A DNA stretch of 64,000 nt, from positions 248,065 through 312,064 of the forward strand of contig NZ_JACICY010000004.1 of the NCBI RefSeq assembly GCF_014196055.1, read 5' to 3'. The notes under the pieces are model-generated. The model did no database searches. It was not told where the DNA came from and saw only the letters and a list, made by a program, of their open reading frames with translations. The position numbers and the translations under genes are program-made. Below, piece by piece: positions 9,138-19,521 of this stretch (position 1 is its first letter; the number at the start of each line of letters is the position of its first letter). The DNA is from Novosphingobium hassiacum (GTDB lineage Bacteria > Pseudomonadota > Alphaproteobacteria > Sphingomonadales > Sphingomonadaceae).

Positions 9138-9973
9138 ATGGTGACATGGACTGGTATTGCCCGGCGCGAGCATAGCCGGGAGGGACTGCGATATTCATCG
9201 GATATGACAGATGTGGAGTGGGCGCTGACAGCGCCATTCGTTCCTCCGGCCAGGCGTGGAGGCCGACCTCGAACGGCAGACATGCGCGAAGTTCCGAACG
9301 CGATACTCTACATTGCCGCGAGCGGGTGCGCGTGGCGACTTTTGCCCAAGTGCTTTCCGCCGGTGTCGACGGTGCAGCGCTACTTTTACGCCTGGCGCGA
9401 TGCCGGTCTGTTTGAAGCCATCAACACCGTGCTGGTCAAGAACCTGCGGGAAATCGAAGGACGCGAAGCCTCACCTAGTGCTGGAGTGATCGATAGCCAG
9501 TCGGTGAAGACTACTGAAAGTGGCGGAATATCTGGCTTTGACGCTGGCAAGAAGGTCAAAGGCCGTAAACGGCCCATCCTGACAGACACCTGCGGTTTCC
9601 TGATCTTCATCCTCGTCCACGCTGCCGACATCCAAGACCGCGACGGGGCTGTTGATGTGCTGGCTGCAGCGCGCCCGCGGTTCCCATGGCTACGCCACGT
9701 GTTCGCCGACGGCGGCTATGCAGGCGACAAACTGCGATCCGCTCTCGTCGGCATGGGCAAGTGGACAATCGACATCATCAAGCGATCGGACAGGGCCAAA
9801 GGCTTCGAGGTGCTACCCCGCGATGGGTTGTCGAGCGAACCTTCGCATGGCTCGGCCGCTGCCGACGGCTTGCCAAGGACTGGGAAAAGTCCATCGCATC
9901 TTCAACCGCCTGGGCACTGATCGCTTCAATCCGCATGGTCACGTGCAGAACCGCAAGATATTGCTGGAATTGA
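9138..9973 (+). pseudogene. IS5-family DDE transposase, frameshifted
   Basis: The N-terminal part reads YSSDMTDVEWAL, GGRPRTADMREVPNAILY, then the first DDE region GVIDSQSVKT and GKKVKGRKRPILTD, and the second Asp in VFADGGYAGDK. At about 9820 the frame ends in an unrelated tail. The expected continuation, with the third acid (WVVERTFAWLGRCRRLAKDWE), is found in another frame and stops at 9971-9973. The cause looks like one missing C in the run CCCGCGATGG, where the family reads CGCCGATGG. The normal-frame product lacks the catalytic Glu, so the element is probably not self-mobile. Confidence 0.88.
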
Positions 9974-9975
9974 GA

Positions 9976-9993
9976 AACTTCCGAATCAGGATC
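9976..9993. repeat. Right inverted repeat of the IS5-family element
   Basis: AACTTCCGAATCAGGATC is the partner of the left end at 9065-9082 and is followed by the second TCA copy at 9994-9996. Confidence 0.8.
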
Positions 9994-10129
9994 TCAGAGA
10001 AGCTGGTTTCCGAACGCTGGGCGGCGCCAGTCGAACCGGTGGTGGCTAAGGCCAAGCCGGCACTACGCAAAAAGCTCAAGCTGCATTCAGGCTTATAACT
10101 CCAAACGTCCTGACGAAATCGAGCACCAG

Positions 10130-10520
10130 CTATAGCGCGACTGGACGGACCTGGCTGTCGATTGCAATAAGCTCACCCGACACATCGATATTGATCCAGC
10201 CTAGTGTGCCTTTTGGCACCCCCGGCAGATCCGAGACCAGTCCTGCCGGCGCAATTCTGCCAAAGCCGAGCGCAACTGCTGCCACCCACGGGCGCAGCGC
10301 GGTTAGCACCACACTGGTGTTCTGTCGGCTCTGCATCGGCCAACCGACAGCAAAGCGAGAGTACTGGTCGGTTGCCACACGCAGTCAGGCGGAGTCTTCG
10401 AGTGTGCGGATGCCGGTAATTTACATCACTCAGGTCGTGTCTTCCGTGACCATGTCGACCTAGCGCTCCCAAAAGGCGCGGGGAAGCAGGTCCTTCAGCA
10501 CGATCCGTGCAACGTCGGCT
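10130..10520 (-). pseudogene. Decayed IS3-like transposase (OrfB) remnant
   Basis: One minus-strand frame reads ITGIRTLEDSA, a stop, then LRVATDQYSRFAVGW and SRQNTSVVLTAL. This resembles the integrase core of IS3-family OrfB proteins, where the usual text is like ITYIRT-EGW-YLAVV-DLYSR--VGW. At least four in-frame stops (near 10392, 10428, 10434 and 10461) interrupt it, and the part below 10280 no longer resembles the family. It appears to be an old transposase fragment. No ends were found. Confidence 0.45.
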
Positions 10521-10586
10521 CGCGCCGCGTGTTCAACATGATAACGATACGAGATAATCTAACTTGTAAAACAGATTGAAAACTAT

Positions 10587-10602
10587 TTGACAAATGAGTC
10601 AA
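10587..10602. promoter_or_regulatory. Putative operator TTGAC-N6-GTCAA upstream of the TonB receptor
   Basis: TTGACAAATGAGTCAA is a perfect 5-bp inverted repeat with a 6-base spacer, ending about 100 bases before the receptor start. A possible -35 box TTGACG lies just downstream at 10612. The same palindrome recurs at several other promoters in this window. Confidence 0.65.
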
Positions 10603-10702
10603 CTAAAATTCTTGACGCGAAAAGCGGATGAGTGCACTTTAAGCGGACATCCGGGGGTGCTGAACCTCGGCAAAAAAATGCTAACATTCAAGGGAGAGTT
10701 CT

Positions 10703-13036
10703 ATGAGCATGCGACTTGCGTGCCTGATGTCGACTGCCGCAGCGGTTGCCGTGGCGGTTACTAATCCGGCACGTGCACAAGACTTGGTTTTGCCCTCCAG
10801 TGGCGCTGCGCAAAACCAGAATGAGTCCTCGGCGGCGCAGATTGAGGATATTGTCGTGACGGCCCGGCGGACGGAAGAGCCTCTCCAGAAGGTGCCTGCC
10901 GCCGTTACCGCGATCGCCACCGAGCAAATTCGCAAGCTGAACATCGTCGATCCGCGAGACCTTACCGGGCGCGTACCCTCTCTGACGGTAGGAAACCCCA
11001 CATCGACCCGTTCTGCCGCCAGTTTTACGATCCGAGGCCTTTCAGGTGCCGTCGGCGGTGGGGATCCGGCTGTAACTGTTTACGTCGCAGAAGTGCCGAC
11101 GATCACCGCTGTCGGCGGCTCGTTTTACGATTTGCAAAACGTACAGGTGCTCAAGGGCCCCCAAGGCACCTTATTCGGACGTAACTCAACGGGCGGCGCC
11201 GTCCTGCTCGAGCCCAAAAGGCCTGTTTACGAATTTGGCGGATACGCCGAAGCGACAGTGGGTGATTTCGGTCTGCGGCGTTTCCAAGGAGCGCTCAATG
11301 CGCCATTGGTCGATGATAAACTGCTCGTACGCGCGGCTTTCGATATCTTTGACCGTGACGGCTACACCCGTGAAGTCACCAATGGCGTCAATCTCGACGA
11401 CCGCCGTTACAAGGCTGCGCGGTTGGGTATCGCTGCCCGGCCTTCCGCGGACTTCGAGAACTATCTGCTGGTCGACTACAGCAAGAGCGACACGAATGGA
11501 GCAGGCATGATTCTGACCTCGGTCAATTCTGCCGCTCCCTTAAGTTTTCTGGCTCCGTTTCTGGCGCTCCAGCAGGCTCGTGGCATTCGGAAGACGGCCC
11601 ATTCTGTGACCGATTTCTACGACGTGACTGAGACCCACGGCGTAACCAACATTTCGACCTATCGGTTCTCCGAAAAGTATCTCGTGAAGTTGGTTCTGGG
11701 CTATCGTGCCTACAGGCATCGCAACACGAACGACATTGATTCCTCGCCACTCCCCCTTCTCGCGTATGTGCCGGAGACCGGCTGGACAGGCGGTACCAGC
11801 GGTCCGCCCTCGCAAAAACAGTTCTCTGGCGAGCTTCAGCTCCAGGGGAAGTCCTTCGACGACAAACTTGACTGGATAACCGGTCTCTACGCGGATGATG
11901 TCAAACCCTGGACGAATACCTTCGACGCGATCCTTCAGTTCAATCCCAGCTTGAGGCCGAGCATCACGGTTTCGCAGCGCACGTTCAAGAGCAAAGCAGC
12001 CTTTGCATCCGCCACATATGATCTTGGGAATTTGCTAACCGGCGTCAGCATCACGGGCGGCGTCCGCTACACAGATGACAAACGCACGCTGAAGAACCTA
12101 AGCTATCTGTCGCCCACGGTTGTTCCCACACCCGACAGCGGCGTCTGTCCGACTCCGCCTCCGGCAGGTGGTCGGACGTGCATTCCATTTGCAAGCAGCT
12201 TTAGTGCGACGACCTGGAACGCAGGCATTAACTGGCAGGCGAATGACGATACCCTGCTGTATGTGGCGTCCCGCCGTGGCTACAAGGGCGGTGGCTTCAA
12301 TGTAAACGCGCGGGCTGGATCGCCAGAAACGGAATTTCAGCCTGAGTTCGTGACCGACATTGAACTGGGCGCGAAAACCCAGATAGAAGTCGGTGCGAAT
12401 AAATTGCGTCTTAATGCTGCACTCTATCGAACGAAGTACGATGACATTCAATTCACCAACGTCTTCCGCGACCCTGTCGACAATCAAATCCGAACCCTGG
12501 TTCTAAACGGCCCTCAGGCTACGCTAAAGGGAGCTGAGATTGAGGCCACCTTTGCAACCCGTTTCGGGCTGACCCTTGGCGGATTTTACAGCCATTTCGA
12601 CGGGGTGTACGACAAGCTCACCCGCGTTGTGAACAGCGTGCCGACGGACTTCTCTGGCACAAAGTTCGGGGGAGCGAGAGACAGGTTTGGTGTAACGGCG
12701 ACATATGACCGAGAGATCGCGGGGCTTGGTGATCTAGAGCTATTCGGCGACTACAACTGGACGGGCGCTCAACGAAACCCCAACCCGTTCGCGACGGTTG
12801 TAGACCCGACCGCCGATCAGAAAGCCTATGGAATTCTGAACCTCCGTGCGTCTCTCGACAATGTCATGGGCTCTCCGATCCAGCTGTTCGCCTTCGTCAC
12901 CAACGTGACGGACAAAGTATTCTACAGCTACTACGCCCCGACCTACGAGTCGATTGGCGTCGGGGCCGCACTGTTCAGCGAACCACGCATGTTCGGCTTA
13001 GGCATGCGCGTCCGCTTCGGCGCGGACGCACAATAG
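10703..13036 (+). CDS. TonB-dependent outer-membrane receptor
   Basis: 777 residues with a strong AAGGGAGAG box before the ATG. A signal peptide ends in Ala-Arg-Ala near residue 25. A TonB-box-like DIVVTARRTEEPLQ at about 49-62 is followed by the plug domain (VQVLKGPQGTLFGRNSTGGAV near residue 155) and a beta-barrel ending in RMFGLGMRVRFG with a terminal aromatic strand. Such receptors import large or poorly soluble substrates; in sphingomonads they often accompany aromatic or terpenoid catabolic genes. The operator at 10587 and the esterases downstream suggest induction with the catabolic genes. The ligand cannot be predicted. Confidence 0.95.
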   Translation: MSMRLACLMSTAAAVAVAVTNPARAQDLVLPSSGAAQNQNESSAAQIEDIVVTARRTEEPLQKVPAAVTAIATEQIRKLNIVDPRDLTGRVPSLTVGNPTSTRSAASFTIRGLSGAVGGGDPAVTVYVAEVPTITAVGGSFYDLQNVQVLKGPQGTLFGRNSTGGAVLLEPKRPVYEFGGYAEATVGDFGLRRFQGALNAPLVDDKLLVRAAFDIFDRDGYTREVTNGVNLDDRRYKAARLGIAARPSADFENYLLVDYSKSDTNGAGMILTSVNSAAPLSFLAPFLALQQARGIRKTAHSVTDFYDVTETHGVTNISTYRFSEKYLVKLVLGYRAYRHRNTNDIDSSPLPLLAYVPETGWTGGTSGPPSQKQFSGELQLQGKSFDDKLDWITGLYADDVKPWTNTFDAILQFNPSLRPSITVSQRTFKSKAAFASATYDLGNLLTGVSITGGVRYTDDKRTLKNLSYLSPTVVPTPDSGVCPTPPPAGGRTCIPFASSFSATTWNAGINWQANDDTLLYVASRRGYKGGGFNVNARAGSPETEFQPEFVTDIELGAKTQIEVGANKLRLNAALYRTKYDDIQFTNVFRDPVDNQIRTLVLNGPQATLKGAEIEATFATRFGLTLGGFYSHFDGVYDKLTRVVNSVPTDFSGTKFGGARDRFGVTATYDREIAGLGDLELFGDYNWTGAQRNPNPFATVVDPTADQKAYGILNLRASLDNVMGSPIQLFAFVTNVTDKVFYSYYAPTYESIGVGAALFSEPRMFGLGMRVRFGADAQ

Positions 13037-13177
13037 ATCGCGTTAGATTTCCACAGAGCCCAGCACACCGCGAGAGCAAACGCCACGCGGCGTGCTGAAG
13101 GCTCGACATGGAATCCCAATGGTGCGCCGCCAGCTATTGTGCCTGCTCGCACTCAAAAATTCGTGGAGGAGTGAATC

Positions 13178-14911
13178 ATGACAGAGGGTTCTAAGCGATA
13201 TCGGGCCAAAGGTTCGCGAATCCATGCGACCATCGTCTGCAACGTTTTGTCGCTGGTAATCGCGGGCTGCAGTGGCACGATGCAAGCGCCATCGTATCGC
13301 TCCGCACAAACAGCCGTTCCCACGCCGACAGCAGCAAGCTTCACGCAGCGGTGTGCTGAACTTCAGGGGGCCACGATTGCCGCGACGACCATAACGCTTC
13401 CCACGACTGGCGCCGCGGTGCAAAGCGCAACTCTGGTCGGTGCGACTGCCTCTACTCCGGAGTATTGCAAAGTCGTCGGAATCATAAGCCCGGTCGATCC
13501 GCAAGCGCCGCCAATCAAGTTCCAGACCAATCTCCCGTCTTCTTGGAACAACAAGGCAATGCAGTTTGCTGGCGGTGGCTTCAACGGGATCGTTAGGACG
13601 GGGCTCGACAACGTCGTCCACGCACCTTCCCAGTCTCCAACTCCGCTCGATCGAGGCTACGCCACGTTCGGCAGCGATAGCGGCCACACCGGAACCTGTA
13701 CTCCACAATCAGCACCGCTCGGACCATTTTGCCCACTCGTCGATGCCACGTTTGGCATGAATGAGGAGGCTTTCGTGAACTTCACCAGCGCTTCGTTGCG
13801 CAAGACACTGGACGTCGCGCAGTCTCTGATGATCAGGTTCTATGGGTCAGCTCCGACCAAACAGTACATCAACGGCGGTTCCGGAGGCGGCGGGGAGTCT
13901 TTGGCGGCAGTGTCCCTTTGGCCTGAAAAGTATAGTGGAGCGATCGTATACTATCCCGGGATCAACACGGCTGCCGGAGTGCTGAACAACGCAACAATGT
14001 TCAAGAAACTCTATGGCGCCAACGCCGTGCCGGGGTCGTACATAAATCCGGCGAAGCAGGCGATGATCCGGACGAAAGCGCTGGCGATCTGCGACCCAAT
14101 GGATGGAGCGGCCGACCAGCTCATCTCCAATCCAGACGCGTGCGAGGCAAAGTTCCCGGTAGACTCGCTGCGTTGTCCTGATGGCGCAGACACTGGCGAC
14201 ACCTGCCTCAGCGACGCCCAAATGAAAGCGTTGGGGACCGTTCGAGCGCGCAATCCCTTCCCATTTGAACTAAATAACGAAAAGAGTATGGCGGGCTACA
14301 TGGTTTTCGGCGGTCCGGCGACTATACCCTATTTTGGTGCGACCCCCGACTACCGCCAGAACTTCAACGCGAACGGTTCCCAGGATCCTATTCGCTACTT
14401 CGTCACCCGCAAACCGGACGAAAACATCATCACGCATGATCCCACATTCTGGGTGGCGCAGTGGAAGCGGTTTGCGTCTCTAAAAGACAGCATGACTACT
14501 GCGGCCAATGCAAACGTCGCCCGCCGCAAGGGCGTGAAGATCCTGATGGTTACCGGGGTGGCGGACAGTATCATCGGACCCCAGGTGCCGATCGACTACT
14601 ACACCAAGATCGTGAAGCTGTTGGGGCTAACTGCCACACGAGACTTCTTCCGGTTCTATATAATCCCAGGCTTTGCCCATGGTGCGCCAGGCCCTGTCGG
14701 GGGGTTCCAGGCAACGTTTGACTCGCTCCCGGTTCTTGAGGCGTGGGCAGAGGGCGGGACTGCCCCTGCGCTTGGCAGCCTGATAACGACCGATGCCAGA
14801 CCCAGCGCTGCGGGCCGCACTCGTCCGTTGTGCGATTTTCCGTCGCGGCCGGTGTACCGAGGAACGGGTGACCTTAATCTTGCAGCAAGCTTCAAGTGCG
14901 TGGCACCTTGA
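13178..14911 (+). CDS. Tannase/feruloyl-esterase family lipoprotein
   Basis: 577 residues with a GGAGGAG box before the ATG. A basic start and hydrophobic run end in LVIAGC, so Cys31 is a likely lipidation site. The alpha/beta-hydrolase nucleophile region INGGSGGGGE places Ser at 235, with a likely Asp463 (VTGVADS) and His501 (GFAHG). Tannase-family enzymes usually have a CS-D-HC motif in which two Cys form a disulfide next to Ser and His; both Cys are Gly here. The family hydrolyses esters of aromatic acids. Its place after a TonB receptor suggests ester cleavage near the outer membrane or in the periplasm. Confidence 0.87.
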   Translation: MTEGSKRYRAKGSRIHATIVCNVLSLVIAGCSGTMQAPSYRSAQTAVPTPTAASFTQRCAELQGATIAATTITLPTTGAAVQSATLVGATASTPEYCKVVGIISPVDPQAPPIKFQTNLPSSWNNKAMQFAGGGFNGIVRTGLDNVVHAPSQSPTPLDRGYATFGSDSGHTGTCTPQSAPLGPFCPLVDATFGMNEEAFVNFTSASLRKTLDVAQSLMIRFYGSAPTKQYINGGSGGGGESLAAVSLWPEKYSGAIVYYPGINTAAGVLNNATMFKKLYGANAVPGSYINPAKQAMIRTKALAICDPMDGAADQLISNPDACEAKFPVDSLRCPDGADTGDTCLSDAQMKALGTVRARNPFPFELNNEKSMAGYMVFGGPATIPYFGATPDYRQNFNANGSQDPIRYFVTRKPDENIITHDPTFWVAQWKRFASLKDSMTTAANANVARRKGVKILMVTGVADSIIGPQVPIDYYTKIVKLLGLTATRDFFRFYIIPGFAHGAPGPVGGFQATFDSLPVLEAWAEGGTAPALGSLITTDARPSAAGRTRPLCDFPSRPVYRGTGDLNLAASFKCVAP

Positions 14912-14925
14912 CGCATCTGTTTGAA

Positions 14926-14941
14926 TGTACTGATCAGTCAG
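14926..14941. promoter_or_regulatory. Degenerate copy of the TTGAC-N6-GTCAA operator
   Basis: TGTACTGATCAGTCAG has a perfect ACTGATCAGT core and differs from the consensus at three of ten arm positions. It lies between the tannase-like gene and the esterase, about 210 bases before the esterase start. It is weaker than the other copies. Confidence 0.35.
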
Positions 14942-15152
14942 CTTGATCGAGATTTGATCGCCGTCGGTGGAAGACAGAGACCAGCACGCCTTCCCAAGCG
15001 CTCACGATCAATGTCCTGCAATTCTCCCGTTGCCGACGGCGAGAAGATCAACATCGCATTCATGTGGCCACAGTCAGTCGAACCTGCGCTGTTCGGGAAA
15101 ATATTGCGTAGCGGATAGGTCGGCTGCCGAAAATCAAGGAGTTGCACACGCC

Positions 15153-16319
15153 ATGGCTGATCGAATAAGGCGGCGTCGCGCGCTTTTTGCCGCAAGCGGC
15201 GCACTTGTGTTCGGCGGTATCAAGCTAGCGCGCGAGCTTGCTAGCAGTAGGAGCGTCGCGAACCTGCTTGATGGTTCCGGCGACCAAAGTGCAAGGGCAC
15301 AGGATCTGCTTTCTCGACCGGTTGTGCAAAAACCACTGACGGCTGGCGCAAGGTTACTGGGGAAGCTGATTGAGGCGACCACCGAAGTCAGACCTCCTGA
15401 CGCAGAGGCCCAGAAGAAACCCAGGCCACGAGCCACGGCAATGACGCGGATGATAGGTGGCGTCCCCGTTCGTGGCGTGCATATTGAAGACCGTGCCATT
15501 CCAGGCAGAGAATGCGCCATCCCTGTACGAATCTACACCCCTGAACTGTCGGCAGCGGTGCCTCGGCCGCTTGTGGTGGTATTTCATGGTGGAGGCTGGT
15601 CGGCCGGGGACCTTAACGGAACTGACTGGATCGCCAGTACTGTTGCACGGGATCTTGATGCTATCGTCGTCTCGGTAGACTATCGCTTGTCGCCACTGCA
15701 TCCGTTCCCGGCGGGAGTGAACGACTGCTTCGATGCACTGAAGTGGGCGGCAGCGAAAATGACCGAACTGGGCGCCGAGGCGGGGCGGATAGGTATAATG
15801 GGGCAGAGCGCTGGCGGGAACCTGGCAGCCGTAGCCAGCCTCCTGGCCCGCGAAGAGGGAGGCCCGGAGATTCACCACCAGGCGCTGATCTATCCTTCTG
15901 TCGACTTGGTCGCTGAAACCAGATCCTATGTTACAAACTCGAACGCTCCAATGCTGGACCTTGCAGCAATTCGCGCCTTCATCAAATCGTACCTGGGTGG
16001 AAACAGCGGCGAGGACTGGCGCTTTTCTCCACTTCGTGCGCCGGATTTGCGCGGCCTGCCGCCCGCACTGATCCAGATTGCAGGGCATGACCCACTATAC
16101 GATGACGGCATTCTTTACTCTAAAGCATTAAGCCAAGCCGACGTGCCCGTGCGTCTCACGGCTTACGCCGCGATGCCGCACGGCTTCGTTAATCTGCCGT
16201 ACTTCTGCCGCGATGCCCGGGCCGCAATCCAGGAAGTTGTTGCAGAGCAGCGTCGATTTTTGTCTGTTAGCCGTCCTCGACAGGGGAGCGCGGGCAACGA
16301 GGGCAGGCCAAAACCTTAG
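15153..16319 (+). CDS. Alpha/beta hydrolase, hormone-sensitive-lipase (HSL) type esterase
   Basis: 388 residues. The start at 15153 follows an AAGGAG box, with a somewhat long spacing of about 11 bases; frames opening further upstream lack one. An Arg-rich start followed by a hydrophobic stretch (RRRRALFAASGALVFGG) could be an anchor or Tat-like signal. The oxyanion motif HGGGW is near residue 146 and the nucleophile GQSAGG near 217, with Asp in DPLYDDG near 313 and His in PHGFV near 342. Family members cleave short or medium carboxylic esters. Together with the preceding tannase-like lipoprotein it suggests an ester-containing growth substrate. Confidence 0.9.
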   Translation: MADRIRRRRALFAASGALVFGGIKLARELASSRSVANLLDGSGDQSARAQDLLSRPVVQKPLTAGARLLGKLIEATTEVRPPDAEAQKKPRPRATAMTRMIGGVPVRGVHIEDRAIPGRECAIPVRIYTPELSAAVPRPLVVVFHGGGWSAGDLNGTDWIASTVARDLDAIVVSVDYRLSPLHPFPAGVNDCFDALKWAAAKMTELGAEAGRIGIMGQSAGGNLAAVASLLAREEGGPEIHHQALIYPSVDLVAETRSYVTNSNAPMLDLAAIRAFIKSYLGGNSGEDWRFSPLRAPDLRGLPPALIQIAGHDPLYDDGILYSKALSQADVPVRLTAYAAMPHGFVNLPYFCRDARAAIQEVVAEQRRFLSVSRPRQGSAGNEGRPKP

Positions 16320-16464
16320 TTCTGGCAAGCACGGCCAAGGCCGTTTGCTGTTCGCACCTATTACGGGCGCCAGCGCTGCGTGTTGGCGAAAGTAGGCGTT
16401 TATCTGACGTTGGTTCAACGTCACGCGACGCGGGTCCCCATCGTAACAGCTGGATATTAAGTAG

Positions 16465-16498
16465 CCGGAAAGGCCCCAACGCATGGCGGCCTTTCCGG
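16465..16498. terminator. Stem-loop between convergent esterase and sucD
   Basis: CCGGAAAGGCC and GGCCTTTCCGG form a perfect 11-bp stem around a 12-base loop. No long T tract follows on either strand, so its strength is uncertain. It sits just beyond the sucD stop. Confidence 0.65.
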
Positions 16499-16518
16499 AG
16501 CGTAGACCTTTCACGCGA

Positions 16519-17409
16519 TCAGACGCGCACTTTCAGCACTTCGGCCAGCGTCTCACCCAGCAGCGAAGGCGAGGACGAGACCTTGATGCCGGCGGCTTCC
16601 ATCGCTGCGATCTTGCTGTCCGCATCGCCCTTGCCGCCCGAAACGATCGCACCGGCGTGGCCCATACGGCGGCCCGGAGGTGCCGTGCGGCCTGCGATGA
16701 AGCCGGCCATCGGCTTCTTGCGGCCACGCTTGGCTTCGTCGATCAGGAACTGCGCGGCCATTTCTTCAGCGTCGCCACCGATTTCGCCGATCATGATGAT
16801 CGACTTGGTCGCCTCGTCGGCCAGGAACAGTTCCAGCACGTCGATGAAGTTGGTGCCGTTGACCGGGTCACCGCCGATGCCCACAGCAGTGGTCTGGCCA
16901 AGGCCGATGTTCGATGTCTGGAACACCGCTTCATAGGTCAGCGTGCCCGAGCGCGAGACGACGCCCACGGTGCCTTCCTTGAAGATCGAACCCGGCATGA
17001 TGCCGATCTTGCACTGGTTCGGCGTCAGCACGCCGGGGCAGTTCGGCCCGATCAGGCGGCTTTTGGAACCGACCAGCGCGCGCTTGACCTTCACCATGTC
17101 CATCACCGGGATACCCTCGGTGATGCACACGATCAGTTCCATCTCGGCATCGATGGCTTCGAGGATCGAATCAGCAGCGAACGGAGGCGGCACATAGATG
17201 CACGATGCGGTTGCGCCCGTGACGTGCTTCGCTTCGGCCACGGTGTTGAAGTTGGGCAGGCCAATGTGCGTCGTGCCGCCCTTGCCGGGGGTCACGCCGC
17301 CAACCATCTGGGTGCCGTATGCCAGCGCCTGTTCGGTGTGGAACGTGCCGGTAGCGCCGGTCATGCCTTGCGTGATGACCTTGGTATTCTTGTCGATTAG
17401 GATGGACAT
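16519..17409 (-). CDS. sucD: Succinate-CoA ligase (ADP-forming) alpha subunit
   Basis: 296 residues, normal for SucD. It opens [23 protein letters not shown], contains the CoA-binding fold and the phospho-His region [13 protein letters not shown] near residue 250. With SucC it interconverts succinyl-CoA, ADP and phosphate with succinate, CoA and ATP in the TCA cycle. Its ATG directly follows the sucC TAA without a gap. Conservation is very high. It is unusual for this pair to stand alone among accessory catabolic genes; it may be a second copy. Confidence 0.97.
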   Translation of the reverse strand: MSILIDKNTKVITQGMTGATGTFHTEQALAYGTQMVGGVTPGKGGTTHIGLPNFNTVAEAKHVTGATASCIYVPPPFAADSILEAIDAEMELIVCITEGIPVMDMVKVKRALVGSKSRLIGPNCPGVLTPNQCKIGIMPGSIFKEGTVGVVSRSGTLTYEAVFQTSNIGLGQTTAVGIGGDPVNGTNFIDVLELFLADEATKSIIMIGEIGGDAEEMAAQFLIDEAKRGRKKPMAGFIAGRTAPPGRRMGHAGAIVSGGKGDADSKIAAMEAAGIKVSSSPSLLGETLAEVLKVRV

Positions 17410-18609
<1,200 letters not shown>

Positions 18610-18705
18610 GCGTGATCCTTCAACTACAACAGTCCGGCAGCGAGTTGCCGCAGTACCAAAAAATTCATTCAAGTCGGCTATGAATGACGGAGTACGATTT
18701 TGCCT

Positions 18706-19521
18706 TCAGCTTCGATCGGATTCTGCGCGCTTCTTTGCAGCAAGATAGATCGAAGCAGCAGCGGAGGTGGAGAGGCACATGTTCATCGCCTCGTGGTCGA
18801 GCGCAGTTTCAAACTGGCCGTCCTCAGCCATGTTCAAGTTTGCCTTCATGTAGCGCCAACCCATGCGCGGTCCGTCGGCAAGCCGCTTTGCGTGCGCCAT
18901 CGTTTCTCGCCGCAAGTCTGCGTCAGCGAAGACCTTGCTATAAATTCCTTTGGCCAGAGCATCGGATGCACCCAGCTTTTCGCCCAGAAAGAACAGCTCG
19001 CGTGCCGCCCCGCTGCCAAGGATCTTCGACCAGAACCACGTAGCGCCAAAGTCGCCCGAGGCTCCAATTCGGTCGAACGCCGAAAGGAACGTCGCAGACT
19101 CACCGGCAAAGCGCAGATCACATGCGCCGGCCAAGCCAATGCCGGCACCTGCGACAGGACCATTGACCATCGCGATCGTAGGCTTGGGCATTTCGTGCAG
19201 GAGGCGGGAGGTTTCCATGAATCCCCGCAGGCGCGTGAAGCTTTGCTCCACCCTTCCTCCCCGCTCTGGTGTCGCGCTTGCTGCCTCTCCACCACCCTTG
19301 ATGTCGCCTCCCGCGCAAAAGCCCCGCCCGGCACCGGTCAGAACCACGCAGCCCACCTCTGGATCACGTGCTGCATCGGCTACGGCGTCCGCCATAGCCG
19401 CCATCATTGAAGACACGAGCGCATTCAGGCGGTCGGGTCGGTTCAAGATGATGGTCATCACCCCCTCAACGCGTTCCACCAGAATCTCGGGTGCAGGCCC
19501 GCAATCGTTCCCGTCGCTCAT
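18706..19521 (-). CDS. Enoyl-CoA hydratase/isomerase (crotonase) family protein
   Basis: 271 residues. The crotonase fold is shown by GRGFCAGGDIKGGG near residue 65 and NGPVAGAGIGLAGACDL near residue 120, which form the oxyanion hole. The position of the first catalytic Glu of rat hydratase (Glu144) is Gly here, so it may not be a simple hydratase. The start overlaps the stop of the SDR as ATGA, making it the last gene of a four-gene unit with two acyl-CoA dehydrogenases and an SDR. It likely acts on the enoyl-CoA product of those dehydrogenases. Confidence 0.88.
   Translation of the reverse strand: MSDGNDCGPAPEILVERVEGVMTIILNRPDRLNALVSSMMAAMADAVADAARDPEVGCVVLTGAGRGFCAGGDIKGGGEAASATPERGGRVEQSFTRLRGFMETSRLLHEMPKPTIAMVNGPVAGAGIGLAGACDLRFAGESATFLSAFDRIGASGDFGATWFWSKILGSGAARELFFLGEKLGASDALAKGIYSKVFADADLRRETMAHAKRLADGPRMGWRYMKANLNMAEDGQFETALDHEAMNMCLSTSAAASIYLAAKKRAESDRS

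Larger units (their letters stand above)
9065..9993 (+). mobile_element. IS5-family insertion sequence (IS1031-like group), 929 bp
   Basis: The ends are imperfect inverted repeats: 9065-9082 against the reverse complement of 9976-9993, about 13 of 18 positions matching. They are flanked by a direct TCA at 9062-9064 and 9994-9996. A 3-bp TNA target duplication is known for the IS1031 group of IS5. One transposase reading frame fills the element, but it is frameshifted. The clean duplication suggests a simple insertion with no later rearrangement. Confidence 0.88.
9002..10098 (+). pseudogene. Small ORF split by the IS element
   Basis: An ATG at 9002 directly follows a TAA and opens 21 codons to the left IS end at 9064. 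The frame resumes exactly at 9997, after the second TCA copy, and runs to a TAA at 10096-10098. Without the element and one TCA, it reads as one open frame of about 54 codons, with an acidic/Pro-rich first half and a Lys/Arg-rich tail (KPALRKKLKLHS). No ribosome-binding site or known family was recognised, so it may be a real small gene or part of a chance frame. Confidence 0.5.
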
